Positions 26,358-33,980 of a DNA stretch of 64,000 nucleotides are shown here, in pieces. Source of the stretch: Salinigranum marinum (GTDB taxonomy: Archaea > Halobacteriota > Halobacteria > Halobacteriales > Haloferacaceae); the NCBI RefSeq assembly GCF_024228675.1, contig NZ_CP100461.1, positions 3,097,398 through 3,161,397 of the forward strand, given 5' to 3'. Each line of letters begins with the position of its first letter. Position 1 is the stretch's first letter. The position numbers and the translations under genes were made by a program. Under the pieces are notes generated by a model. That model saw only the letters and a program-made list of their open reading frames with translations. It did no database searches and had not been told where the DNA came from.

Positions 26358-27278
26358 GTGCACGTTGGACTGCTGTACTCCCGGATCCGCCGCGACGAGA
26401 AACTCCTCCTCTCCGAGCTCCGCGAGCGCGGGCACGACGTGACGAAGATCGACGTCCGGAGGGAGCAGTTCAACATCTCGGCTGCGCCCGCTGTGTTCGA
26501 CGAGATCGACGTCGTGCTCGACCGGTGTCTGGCGACGAGTCGGAGCCTCTACATCACGCGCTTCCTCGACGCCTATGGGGTCGAAGTCGTCAACAGCTCG
26601 GAGACGGCACAGCTGTGTGCCGACAAGGTAAAAAACAGCCTCGCACTGGAAGCCGCGGGCGTCCCGACGCCCGACACGACGGTCGCGTTCACGACCGACG
26701 CGGCGCTGGAGGCGATCGAGGCGTTCGGCTATCCCTGCGTGCTCAAACCGGTCGTCGGCTCGTGGGGCCGCCTCATGGCGAAGATCGACACCCGTGACGC
26801 GGCCGAGGCCATCCTCGAACACAAGGCGACGCTCGGGCACTACGAGCACAAGGTGTTCTACGTCCAGGAGTTCGTCGAGAAGCCCGGCCGGGACATCCGG
26901 GTGCTCGCGGTCGACGGCGACCCCGTCGCCGCGATGACGCGCTCGTCGGAGCACTGGCTCACGAACGCCGCGAAGGGCGGGGAGACCGCCGCGTTCGAAC
27001 TCGACGACCGCGCGCTCGAACTGGTCGAGAAGGCCTCCGCCGCCGTCGGCGGCGGACTGTTGGGTGTGGACCTGATGGAGGTCGGCTCCGTCTCCGAGTC
27101 GGGAGACTCGGAGGCTCGTGGGACTCCGTCCCACGCCGACTACACCGTCCACGAGGTGAACCACACGGTCGAGTTCAAGGCGCTGAACGACGCCGTGGGA
27201 GAGAGCGTCGACGTGCCCGGTCGCGTGGTCGACTGGCTCGAAGCCAAAGCGAAGACCGAAACGGAGGCGACGGCGTAG
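26358..27278 (+). CDS. argX: Glutamate--LysW ligase ArgX (ATP-grasp)
   Basis: A 306-residue ATP-grasp ligase starting at GTG. It joins glutamate to the C-terminal Glu of LysW. ATP-grasp features are CVLKPVVGSWGRLMAKI, FYVQEFVEKPGRDIRVLAV and the metal-binding GVDLMEV...VHEVNHTVEF. Between the last two an extra 17-19 residues (about 244-261, SESGDSEARGTPSHAD) are encoded by two perfect hairpins. The family splits into LysX (aminoadipate) and ArgX (glutamate). ArgX is inferred from the arginine context and because haloarchaea are thought to make lysine by the diaminopimelate route. Confidence 0.9.
   Translation: MHVGLLYSRIRRDEKLLLSELRERGHDVTKIDVRREQFNISAAPAVFDEIDVVLDRCLATSRSLYITRFLDAYGVEVVNSSETAQLCADKVKNSLALEAAGVPTPDTTVAFTTDAALEAIEAFGYPCVLKPVVGSWGRLMAKIDTRDAAEAILEHKATLGHYEHKVFYVQEFVEKPGRDIRVLAVDGDPVAAMTRSSEHWLTNAAKGGETAAFELDDRALELVEKASAAVGGGLLGVDLMEVGSVSESGDSEARGTPSHADYTVHEVNHTVEFKALNDAVGESVDVPGRVVDWLEAKAKTETEATA
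27092..27134 (+). repeat. Two adjacent perfect hairpins inside argX
   Basis: CTCCGAGTC (27092-27100), a GGGA loop, then GACTCGGAG (27105-27113). Then GTGGGAC (27118-27124), a TCC loop, then GTCCCAC (27128-27134). Arms of 9 and 7 bases pair without mismatch. They fall exactly in the segment that is extra to the ATP-grasp fold, with the frame kept. Confidence 0.8.
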
Positions 27279-27279
27279 C

Positions 27280-28317
27280 ATGACGCTCCGTGCGAGCGTC
27301 GTCGGCGGCTCCGGCTTCACGGGAGGAGAACTCCTCCGGCTGCTCTCTCAGCACCCGGAGTTCGAGGTGGTGCAGGCGACGAGCCGGCAGTACGAACGCA
27401 AAACGGTCGGAAGAGTCCACCCCAACCTGCGCGAACTGGACCTGCGCTTCTCGTCGCCCGAGGAGCTCGAGAGCGTGGACGTGCTGTTCGCCGCGACGCC
27501 CCACGGCGTCTCGATGCAGCACGTCGACACCTTCTTCGAGAGCGCCGACACCGTGGTCGACCTCTCGGCGGACTTCAGGCTCTCCACCGAGGCGCAGTAC
27601 GACGAGTGGTACGACGGCCACGTCTGCCCCGAGTACCTGGAGAAGGCGGAGTACGCCCTGCCCGAGCTCAACCGGGAGAACCTCCCGGGTGCCGAACTCG
27701 TCGCCTCCGGCGGCTGCAACGCCACGGCGACGATCCTGGGGCTGAAGCCGCTGTTCGACGCCGGGATCATGAGCGGCGACGAGCAGGTGGTCGTCGACGT
27801 GAAGGTGGGCTCCTCCGAAGGTGGAGCCGGCGGCGGCGACGCCTCCTCGCACCCGGAGCGGTCGGGCATCGTCCGACCGTACGCGCCCACGGGCCACCGC
27901 CACGAGGCCGAGATCGAGGAGTTCCTCGGCCTCTCGGTGTCTTTTACCGTCCACGCGGTCGACATGGTCCGCGGCGCGAGCGCGACCTGTCACGTCTTCC
28001 CCTCGTCGAAGGTGACCAAGAGCGACCTCTGGGGCGCGTATCGAGACTCGTACTCGGAGGAGCCGTTCATGCGCACCGTCGCGGGCGGCGGTGGCGTCTA
28101 CCGCTACCCCGAACCGAAGGTCGTCGCCGGCACCAACATGGGAGAGGTCGGCTTCGAGATCGACCCCGGAAACAGGAGGCTCGTCGTCCTCTCGGCCATC
28201 GACAACATGATGAAGGGATCGGCCGGACAGGCGATCCACGGCGCGAACGTCGCACTCGGTCTGGAGGAGACCGCAGGGTTAGAAGCGACCGGCTTCCACC
28301 CCGTGGGGGCGCCCTAA
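27280..28317 (+). CDS. argC: [LysW]-glutamyl-phosphate reductase
   Basis: A 345-residue NADPH-dependent reductase with the N-terminal GxGxxG-type start VVGGSGFTGGELLRLL and the catalytic Cys in VASGGCNATATI. The conserved VGSSEGGAGGGDASSH stretch and HRHEAEIEEFL follow. It reduces LysW-gamma-glutamyl phosphate to the semialdehyde. It begins one base after argX and ends directly at the argB start. Confidence 0.93.
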   Translation: MTLRASVVGGSGFTGGELLRLLSQHPEFEVVQATSRQYERKTVGRVHPNLRELDLRFSSPEELESVDVLFAATPHGVSMQHVDTFFESADTVVDLSADFRLSTEAQYDEWYDGHVCPEYLEKAEYALPELNRENLPGAELVASGGCNATATILGLKPLFDAGIMSGDEQVVVDVKVGSSEGGAGGGDASSHPERSGIVRPYAPTGHRHEAEIEEFLGLSVSFTVHAVDMVRGASATCHVFPSSKVTKSDLWGAYRDSYSEEPFMRTVAGGGGVYRYPEPKVVAGTNMGEVGFEIDPGNRRLVVLSAIDNMMKGSAGQAIHGANVALGLEETAGLEATGFHPVGAP

Positions 28318-29223
28318 ATGACGACAGTGGTCAAGATCGGCGGGGCACGCGCCGTCGACCCCGAGGGCGCGCTGGCCGACATCGCCGCGCTGGTCGAAGC
28401 GGGGGAGGACGTCGTGGTCGTCCACGGCGGCTCCACGAAGGTCGACGAGACGCTCGAACGGATGGGAATCGAGCCGACGTACGTCGAGACGCCCGCGGGC
28501 GTCACCGGCCGCTTCACCGACGCGGAGACGATGGAAGTGTTCACGATGGCGATGTCGCAGGTCAACACCGACCTCGTCGCCGGCCTCCGGAACCAGGGCG
28601 TCGACGCGCTCGGTCTCTCGGGGGTCGACGGCGGCCTCCTCACGGGCACGCGCAAGTCGGCCGTCCGCGTGGTAGAAGACGGCAAGAAGAAGATCAAGCG
28701 AGGCGAGCACTCGGGCCGCATCGACAGCGTGGACACGGCGTTGCTGGAGACACTGCTCGGCGCGGGACGCACCCCGGTCACCGGTCCGCCGATGCTCGGC
28801 GACGACGGGAGCGCGGCGTCGGAGACGCCGCTGGATGACGGCGGCGTCGCCGCCGGAACGCCCGTCAACACTGACGCCGACCGCGCCGCGGCCGCGGTGG
28901 CGGGTGCGCTCGGCGCGACGCTCGTCCTGCTGACCGACGTCGAAGGCGTCTACGCCGACCCCGACGATCCGGCGACGCTCATCTCACGGGTGGAGACGCC
29001 CGCGGAGTGGGCGGCGCTCGAAGCGGCCGCCGAAGGCTTCATGACGAAGAAAGTCATGGCGGCGAAGGAAGCGCTCGACGGCGGCGCATCGGCGGTAATC
29101 GTCGCGAGCGCGAACGCCGACGCGCCCGTCACGTCGGCGGTCGACGGGGGCGGCACACACGTCCAGCGGAGCGCCGTTGCGGACGAGGATCAGACAGCCG
29201 AACGGGAGACAGCAGAACAATGA
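28318..29223 (+). CDS. argB: [LysW]-glutamate kinase
   Basis: A 301-residue amino-acid kinase family member that phosphorylates LysW-bound glutamate. Visible motifs are TVVKIGGARAV (phosphate loop), VVVHGGSTKVDE and the nucleotide-binding VNTDADRAAAAVAGALGATLV. Relative to usual 260-280-residue homologues, about 20 residues are inserted near 161-181, encoded by GC-rich hairpins. The stop overlaps the argD ATG (ATGA). Confidence 0.92.
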   Translation: MTTVVKIGGARAVDPEGALADIAALVEAGEDVVVVHGGSTKVDETLERMGIEPTYVETPAGVTGRFTDAETMEVFTMAMSQVNTDLVAGLRNQGVDALGLSGVDGGLLTGTRKSAVRVVEDGKKKIKRGEHSGRIDSVDTALLETLLGAGRTPVTGPPMLGDDGSAASETPLDDGGVAAGTPVNTDADRAAAAVAGALGATLVLLTDVEGVYADPDDPATLISRVETPAEWAALEAAAEGFMTKKVMAAKEALDGGASAVIVASANADAPVTSAVDGGGTHVQRSAVADEDQTAERETAEQ

Positions 29224-30368
29224 GTGGCTTCGTCTTCTCGGAGAAACCGATCCAGATCGAACGTGGCGAGGGACCGTACCTGTACACCGACGACGGCACC
29301 GAGTATCTCGACTTCGGCGCGTCGTACGCGGTGGCGGCGCTCGGCCACGCGCACCCGCGGGTGACGGAGGCCGTCCAAGCGCAGGTCGAGGACCTGGTGT
29401 ACGTCCAGGCGTCGTATCCGAACTCGGCCCGGACGGAGCTGTACGAGAAGCTCGGCGCGCTCGGCCCCGCCGACGAGGAGCGCGCGCTGGGGAAGGTCTG
29501 GCTCTGCAACTCGGGAACGGAGGCGAACGAGGCGGCGATGAAGTTCGCCCGCAACGCCACCGGTCGGTCGAAGATCGTCGCCACCAAGAGAGGCTTCCAC
29601 GGCCGGACGATGGGCGCGCTGGCGATGACGTGGAAGGACAAGTACAAGAAGCCGTTCGAGCCGCTCGCCGGTGGGATCGAGTTCGTCACCTACGGCGACG
29701 CCCAGGAGCTGGAGGAAGCGGTCGACGGCGAGACGGCCGCGGTGTTCCTCGAACCCGTCCAGGGCGAAGGCGGCATCCACCCCGCCTCGACCGAGTACCT
29801 CCGGGCCGCCCGCGACGCGGCCGACGAGGCGGGCGCGGCGCTCGTCTTCGACGAGATCCAGACGGGCGTCGGCCGGACGGGCACGCTCTGGGCCTGCGAG
29901 GGAGCGGGCGTCGTCCCCGACATGCTGACGACGGCGAAGGGGATCGCGAACGGCCTCCCGCTCGGGGCGACGCTCTGTGCGGACTGGATCGCCGACGCCG
30001 ATCCCGAACACGGCTCGACGTTCAGCGGCGGGCCCGTGGTGTGTGCGGCGGCGAACGCCACCCTCGACACGATCGTCGAGGAGGACGTCCCCGGCCACGC
30101 CGCCCGGGTCGGCGAGTATCTGCAGTCGGAGGTCGAGGCCGCGACCGAAGAACACGACCTCCCCATTCGGGAGGTACGCGGCCTCGGCCTGATGATCGGC
30201 ATCGAGGTCAAACGCGGCTCGAACCGCCTGCTGCGGGATCTCGCGCTGAACGAGCAGGTCCTCGCGCTCCCCGCGGGGCGAACCGTTCTCAGGCTCCTGC
30301 CCCCGCTCACCATCGGGGAGGAGCACGCGGACCGCGTGGTCGAGGCACTGGTCGAGGTGATGACGTAA
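29220..30368 (+). CDS. argD: [LysW]-ornithine aminotransferase
   Basis: A 382-residue class III PLP aminotransferase that converts the LysW-bound semialdehyde to LysW-ornithine with glutamate as donor. It has CNSGTEANEAAMKFAR, the VFDEIQTGVGRTG stretch with the PLP-ring Asp, and the PLP Lys in TTAKGIANGLPLGA. The ATG at 29220 overlaps the argB stop by four bases; upstream codons are argB shadow. Confidence 0.95.
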   Translation: MSGFVFSEKPIQIERGEGPYLYTDDGTEYLDFGASYAVAALGHAHPRVTEAVQAQVEDLVYVQASYPNSARTELYEKLGALGPADEERALGKVWLCNSGTEANEAAMKFARNATGRSKIVATKRGFHGRTMGALAMTWKDKYKKPFEPLAGGIEFVTYGDAQELEEAVDGETAAVFLEPVQGEGGIHPASTEYLRAARDAADEAGAALVFDEIQTGVGRTGTLWACEGAGVVPDMLTTAKGIANGLPLGATLCADWIADADPEHGSTFSGGPVVCAAANATLDTIVEEDVPGHAARVGEYLQSEVEAATEEHDLPIREVRGLGLMIGIEVKRGSNRLLRDLALNEQVLALPAGRTVLRLLPPLTIGEEHADRVVEALVEVMT

Positions 30369-30370
30369 CC

Positions 30371-31420
30371 ATGAGCACAAAATCGAAGACACGGACGACG
30401 GAGACGAACGCGCGCGAACTGCTTGTCGATCTCGTGTCGACGCCGTCGCCGTCGGGGCAGGAGGCCGATGCGGCCGCGCTCTTGGTCGCGTTCTTCGAGG
30501 TACACGACCGAGAGGTGTACGTCGACGACGCCGGGAACGTGCGCGCCCCGGCCGACGACTCCGTGCTCCTGACGTCACACATCGACACCGTCCCGGGGAA
30601 CATCCCGGTCGAGATCAGAGACGGTGAGCTGTGGGGCCGTGGGAGCGTCGACGCGACCGGGCCGCTCGCGGCGATGGCCACGGCGGCCGTCGAGACCGGC
30701 GTCTCCTTCGCGGGCGTCGTCGAGGAGGAGACCACCTCGTCGGGCGCGCGTTTCCTCTGTGAGGACCGCACCGAACCCGACGCCGTGGTGAACGGCGAAC
30801 CCTCCGGCTGGGAGGGGATCACGCTCGGCTACCGGGGCTTCCTCGACGGGACGTACGTCGCCACCTCCGAGTCGGGGCACTCCTCGCGCCCCGACATGAA
30901 CGCCATCGAGGAGGCGATGGACTGGTGGCAGAAGGTCGAGAACGCCTTCGAGGCCGACGAGTGGCGACCCATCTTCGAGCAGGTGACGACCAAGCCCGTC
31001 GGCTTCGACGGCGGTCTCGGGGCGGACGGTCTCTCGGTGGAGGCGACGATGGAGGTGCAGTTCCGCATCCCGCCGGCGCTCTCCGCCGACGAACTCCGCG
31101 AACTCGCCGACTCCAAACTGGTGGAAGGAACGGTCCACTGGGAGAAACCCATCCCCCCGGTGATGGAGTCACCCCGGACCGAAGTCGCCCGTGCGTTCCG
31201 GGTCGCCATCCGCGGCGCCGGCGGCAGTCCACGCCTGCTTCGGAAGACGGGCACGAGCGACATGAACCTCTACGCCGACACGTGGGACTGCCCGATGGTG
31301 ACGTACGGCCCCGGCAACTCCGACCTCGACCACGCGCCGGACGAACACCTCCCGCTCGACGAGTTCGACACCTCGGTCGAGATCCTGACCGACGTCGCGC
31401 GAACGCTCGCGGACGGCTGA
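30371..31420 (+). CDS. argE: [LysW]-ornithine hydrolase
   Basis: A 349-residue M20-type metallopeptidase, the LysK/ArgE-like enzyme that releases ornithine from LysW. Metal ligands are in LLTSHIDTVPG, GRGSVDATGPLAA, EEETTSSG and near the C-terminus PGNSDLDHAPDEHLPLDEF. GHSSRPDMNAIE follows the peptidase dimerisation start. It is 2 bases behind argD and 84 bases before argF, with a tandem repeat in the gap. Confidence 0.93.
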   Translation: MSTKSKTRTTETNARELLVDLVSTPSPSGQEADAAALLVAFFEVHDREVYVDDAGNVRAPADDSVLLTSHIDTVPGNIPVEIRDGELWGRGSVDATGPLAAMATAAVETGVSFAGVVEEETTSSGARFLCEDRTEPDAVVNGEPSGWEGITLGYRGFLDGTYVATSESGHSSRPDMNAIEEAMDWWQKVENAFEADEWRPIFEQVTTKPVGFDGGLGADGLSVEATMEVQFRIPPALSADELRELADSKLVEGTVHWEKPIPPVMESPRTEVARAFRVAIRGAGGSPRLLRKTGTSDMNLYADTWDCPMVTYGPGNSDLDHAPDEHLPLDEFDTSVEILTDVARTLADG

Positions 31421-31427
31421 CCGACCC

Positions 31428-31500
31428 GGAGACGACAGACCACGGACGACTGCCACGGAGACGACAGACCACGGACGACTGCCACGGAGACGACACGAAG
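31428..31500 (+). repeat. 2.4 copies of a 29-bp tandem repeat
   Basis: The unit starts GGAGACGACAGACCACGG and ends GACTGCCAC. Two exact copies lie at 31428-31456 and 31457-31485, followed by a partial third (31486-31495). It occupies most of the 84-base spacer between argE and argF. The repeat is not a multiple of three and lies outside genes. Confidence 0.9.
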
Positions 31501-31504
31501 TCAC

Positions 31505-32413
31505 ATGACGCTCTCGACAACTCATCTGCTCGATATCGACGACCTCTCGGCCGCGGACGTCCACGCGGTGTTGGACCGCGCGACGGCGCTCAAGGCGGGG
31601 ACTGACGACACACGGCTCCCCCAGCGAACCCTGGGGATGATCTTCGAGAAGCCCTCGACCCGAACCCGCGTCTCGTTCGAGACGGGGATGACACGGCTAG
31701 GCGGGCACGCCGTGTTCCTCGGGCCCGACGACATCCACCTCGGTCACGGCGAGCCGATCGCCGACACGTCGCGAGCGCTGTCGCGGTACGTCGACGCCAT
31801 CATGGCTCGCCTGTTCGATCACGCCGACGTGGAGGAACTCGCCGAGTACGCCGACGTCCCGGTCATAAACGGGCTCACGGACGATGCCCACCCGTGTCAG
31901 ACGCTCGCCGATCTCCTGACGATCTGCGAGCGGTTCGGCTTCGAGGACGTGCAGGTGGCGTGGGTCGGCGACGGCAACAACGTCGGCCAGTCGTTCGCGC
32001 TCGGCTGTGCGCTCGTCGGCATCGACCTCGTCGTGGCGACGCCCGACGGCTACGGCATGAGCCAGTCGGTGCTCGACCGTGCGGCCGCGCTCGGGTCGGC
32101 ACCCGAGATCGCCGACACGCCCGAATCGGCGGTCGCCGGGGCCGACGTCGTCTACACGGACGTCTTCGTCAGCATGGGCGAGGAGGCCGAGCGCGAGGAG
32201 AAGCTCGCGGCGTTCGACGGCTACCAGGTCGACGCCGCGCTGCTCTCGAACGCGAAGCCGGGGACGAAGGTGATGCACTGTCTGCCCGCCCACCGCGGCG
32301 AGGAGATCACCCACGACGTCGTCGAATCCGACCGTGCCATCGTCTGGGACCAGGCCGAGAACCGCCTGCACGCCCAGAACGGCCTGCTGGTCGAACTGCT
32401 GGACGCGAACTGA
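31505..32413 (+). CDS. argF: Ornithine carbamoyltransferase
   Basis: A 302-residue transcarbamylase. Carbamoyl-phosphate site STRTR at 51-55, HPCQTLADL (His-Pro-x-Gln) and the ornithine/catalytic motif HCLPAHRGEEI are present. It turns ornithine from the upstream genes into citrulline for ArgG. Last gene of the cluster; a short T-run follows at 32426-32429. Confidence 0.97.
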   Translation: MTLSTTHLLDIDDLSAADVHAVLDRATALKAGTDDTRLPQRTLGMIFEKPSTRTRVSFETGMTRLGGHAVFLGPDDIHLGHGEPIADTSRALSRYVDAIMARLFDHADVEELAEYADVPVINGLTDDAHPCQTLADLLTICERFGFEDVQVAWVGDGNNVGQSFALGCALVGIDLVVATPDGYGMSQSVLDRAAALGSAPEIADTPESAVAGADVVYTDVFVSMGEEAEREEKLAAFDGYQVDAALLSNAKPGTKVMHCLPAHRGEEITHDVVESDRAIVWDQAENRLHAQNGLLVELLDAN

Positions 32414-32419
32414 ACGCCG

Positions 32420-32502
32420 CTGCTCTTTTGGTTCGAAAATCAAAGCATAACATCCGGGCCTCCCGATGTACGAGTTCGAAGTTCGAATCTTTGTCCCAGA
32501 GC
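32420..32502 (+). other. tRNA-like 3' fragment downstream of argF (tentative)
   Basis: In the gap after argF, CGAAG-TTCGAAT-CTTTG (32477-32493) can fold as a 5-base stem with a 7-base loop identical to a tRNA T-arm loop, followed by an acceptor-like TCCCAGA. GCTCT at 32422-32426 could pair with AGAGC at 32498-32502. No anticodon arm or D-arm could be fitted, so this is at best a degraded tRNA end or an attachment-site scar. Confidence 0.2.
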
Positions 32503-32547
32503 CGACCGACCGGAAGGCGTGAGTAACCCGCGTGCCACGAGACGGCC

Positions 32548-33219
32548 ATGACTTCGTGCCCTACCGACGCCGCGCTCCGCCGTCGGCTCCGCCTCGGGAC
32601 CGTCGGGCTCGGCGTCGCCGTGGCCGCCCTCTCGGGTGCCGTCGTCACGAACCCCGACGTGCTGACGGCGACGAGCCGTCGGGCGGTCGAGGCGACCGCT
32701 ACCGCGTACGACACCACGCCCGCGGTCGCGTTCGTCACGCTCCACGCGCCGTTGGTGTTCGGCGTCCTCGCGGGGGCCGTCGGCTCCGTCTACGTCGGAC
32801 TGCTCCTGCCGAGCGGGGTCGCCACCTCGGGCGAGGCCGCCGCCGATCCCGACTCGGTCGCGGCGGCGGTGCGGTTTTACGCCGCGACCGGCGCGGTCGC
32901 GACCGCGTTCGCGCTCGGTCCGCCGCTGGCGGTCGTCGTCGGGGTCGGACCGCTTCCGGCGGGGCTGCTCCTCGCGTTCGTCGCCGGGCTGCCGGTCGGC
33001 GTGCTCGCGCTCTGCGGGGCGACGGTCGGCACGGCGCTCCGGGCGAAGACGGGGTGGCGCTCGGCAGCGCTGCTCGGAACGGCCGGGCCGGTGGTCGGAC
33101 TCGTCCTCGCACACGCCGCGCCGACGGGACCGGTCTGGACGGTCACGGCGGGAACCGTCTTCGTCGCCGCGGCGCTCGTCGGGGGTGGCTGGACGCTGGT
33201 GCGGGGACCGAGATCGTAG
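32548..33219 (+). CDS. Multi-helix membrane protein, unknown
   Basis: A 223-residue Ala/Val/Gly-rich protein with about five membrane helices: near 17-35, 60-90, 105-130, 130-150 and 170-215. No family or motif is recognised. Acidic loops are short. It stands alone between argF and a convergent SnoaL-like gene. The start at 32548 (MTSCPTDAALRRRLRLG) is the first ATG ahead of the first helix. Confidence 0.65.
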   Translation: MTSCPTDAALRRRLRLGTVGLGVAVAALSGAVVTNPDVLTATSRRAVEATATAYDTTPAVAFVTLHAPLVFGVLAGAVGSVYVGLLLPSGVATSGEAAADPDSVAAAVRFYAATGAVATAFALGPPLAVVVGVGPLPAGLLLAFVAGLPVGVLALCGATVGTALRAKTGWRSAALLGTAGPVVGLVLAHAAPTGPVWTVTAGTVFVAAALVGGGWTLVRGPRS

Positions 33220-33233
33220 CGCGGCCGTGAGTG

Positions 33234-33686
33234 TCACCCGACCTGCTCGACATCGGCGCTCAGTTCCGGGATCACATCCAGTTCCTCTACCATCCGGAGC
33301 GTGTCCCACTCGGACCAGATCTCGTCGATCTCGCCGTCGACGACGCTGAACACGTTGATCCCCTCGACGACGAACACTTCCCCGGTTGGCTCGATACCGA
33401 ACAGTTCGCTCCGGTGGGTACCCGTCGCGGTCCACCGCGCGGTGATCCGTCCGTCGGAGCCGAACACGTCGTCGACCGCGTACCGGAGGTCCGGAAACGC
33501 CCGGCGGTACACCCCGACGTAGTCTTTGACGTCCGCGGGCGAGGTCACGTCGGTCGGCGTCAGGCTCTCGGGACCGTGGTACCGGACGCCCGACGCGAGG
33601 ATCTCGTCGGCGACCGGGAGGTCCGCGTCGTTGAACAGTTCGTCGAACCACCGGCGGACGAGTTCCTCGGCGTTCGTCTCAGACAT
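33234..33686 (-). CDS. SnoaL-like / ester cyclase family protein
   Basis: A 150-residue NTF2-fold protein starting MSETNAEELVRRWFDELFND. The pattern VADEILASGVRYHGPES, VYRRAFPDLRYAVDDVFGSD, ARWTATGTHRSELFGI and VEGINVFSVVDGEIDEIWSE matches the SnoaL-like polyketide cyclase/ester cyclase family, most of which have no proven substrate. It probably binds a small hydrophobic molecule. It is monocistronic, convergent with the membrane protein gene. Confidence 0.8.
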   Translation of the reverse strand: MSETNAEELVRRWFDELFNDADLPVADEILASGVRYHGPESLTPTDVTSPADVKDYVGVYRRAFPDLRYAVDDVFGSDGRITARWTATGTHRSELFGIEPTGEVFVVEGINVFSVVDGEIDEIWSEWDTLRMVEELDVIPELSADVEQVG

Positions 33687-33980
33687 GTCATGTCACCACA
33701 TACCACGTCGTCGTCCCGGTACAAAACGGTCCCGCCGACGGCAGACGTGGGCAACGACTCCCCGACGATCGAAGCCAACGGTTCGCCGACGATCGCTCGA
33801 CATCTGTGCCGTGTCCGTCGCGGTGGCGTCCGCCGGCAGAGCGTCGGCGAACGGTCGAGGATCAGGGACACCGACGGACCGCGAAGGGTGCGGTTCCACC
33901 GGAAACAGGGGGGTTCGAGCGCGGCGTGAGCGTGGGGTCGGTGGCGAGCGTTTTTTGCCGATCGGGGCGCGAGAGCGTGT

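Noticed and set aside
27811-27831. Inverted repeat GGCTCC...GGAGCC in argC as another insertion
   Set aside because: It falls in the conserved GSSEGG stretch of ArgC, so it is explained by the protein sequence.
31420-31504. Transcription terminator in the argE-argF gap
   Set aside because: There is no T-run or stem; the sequence is a tandem repeat only.
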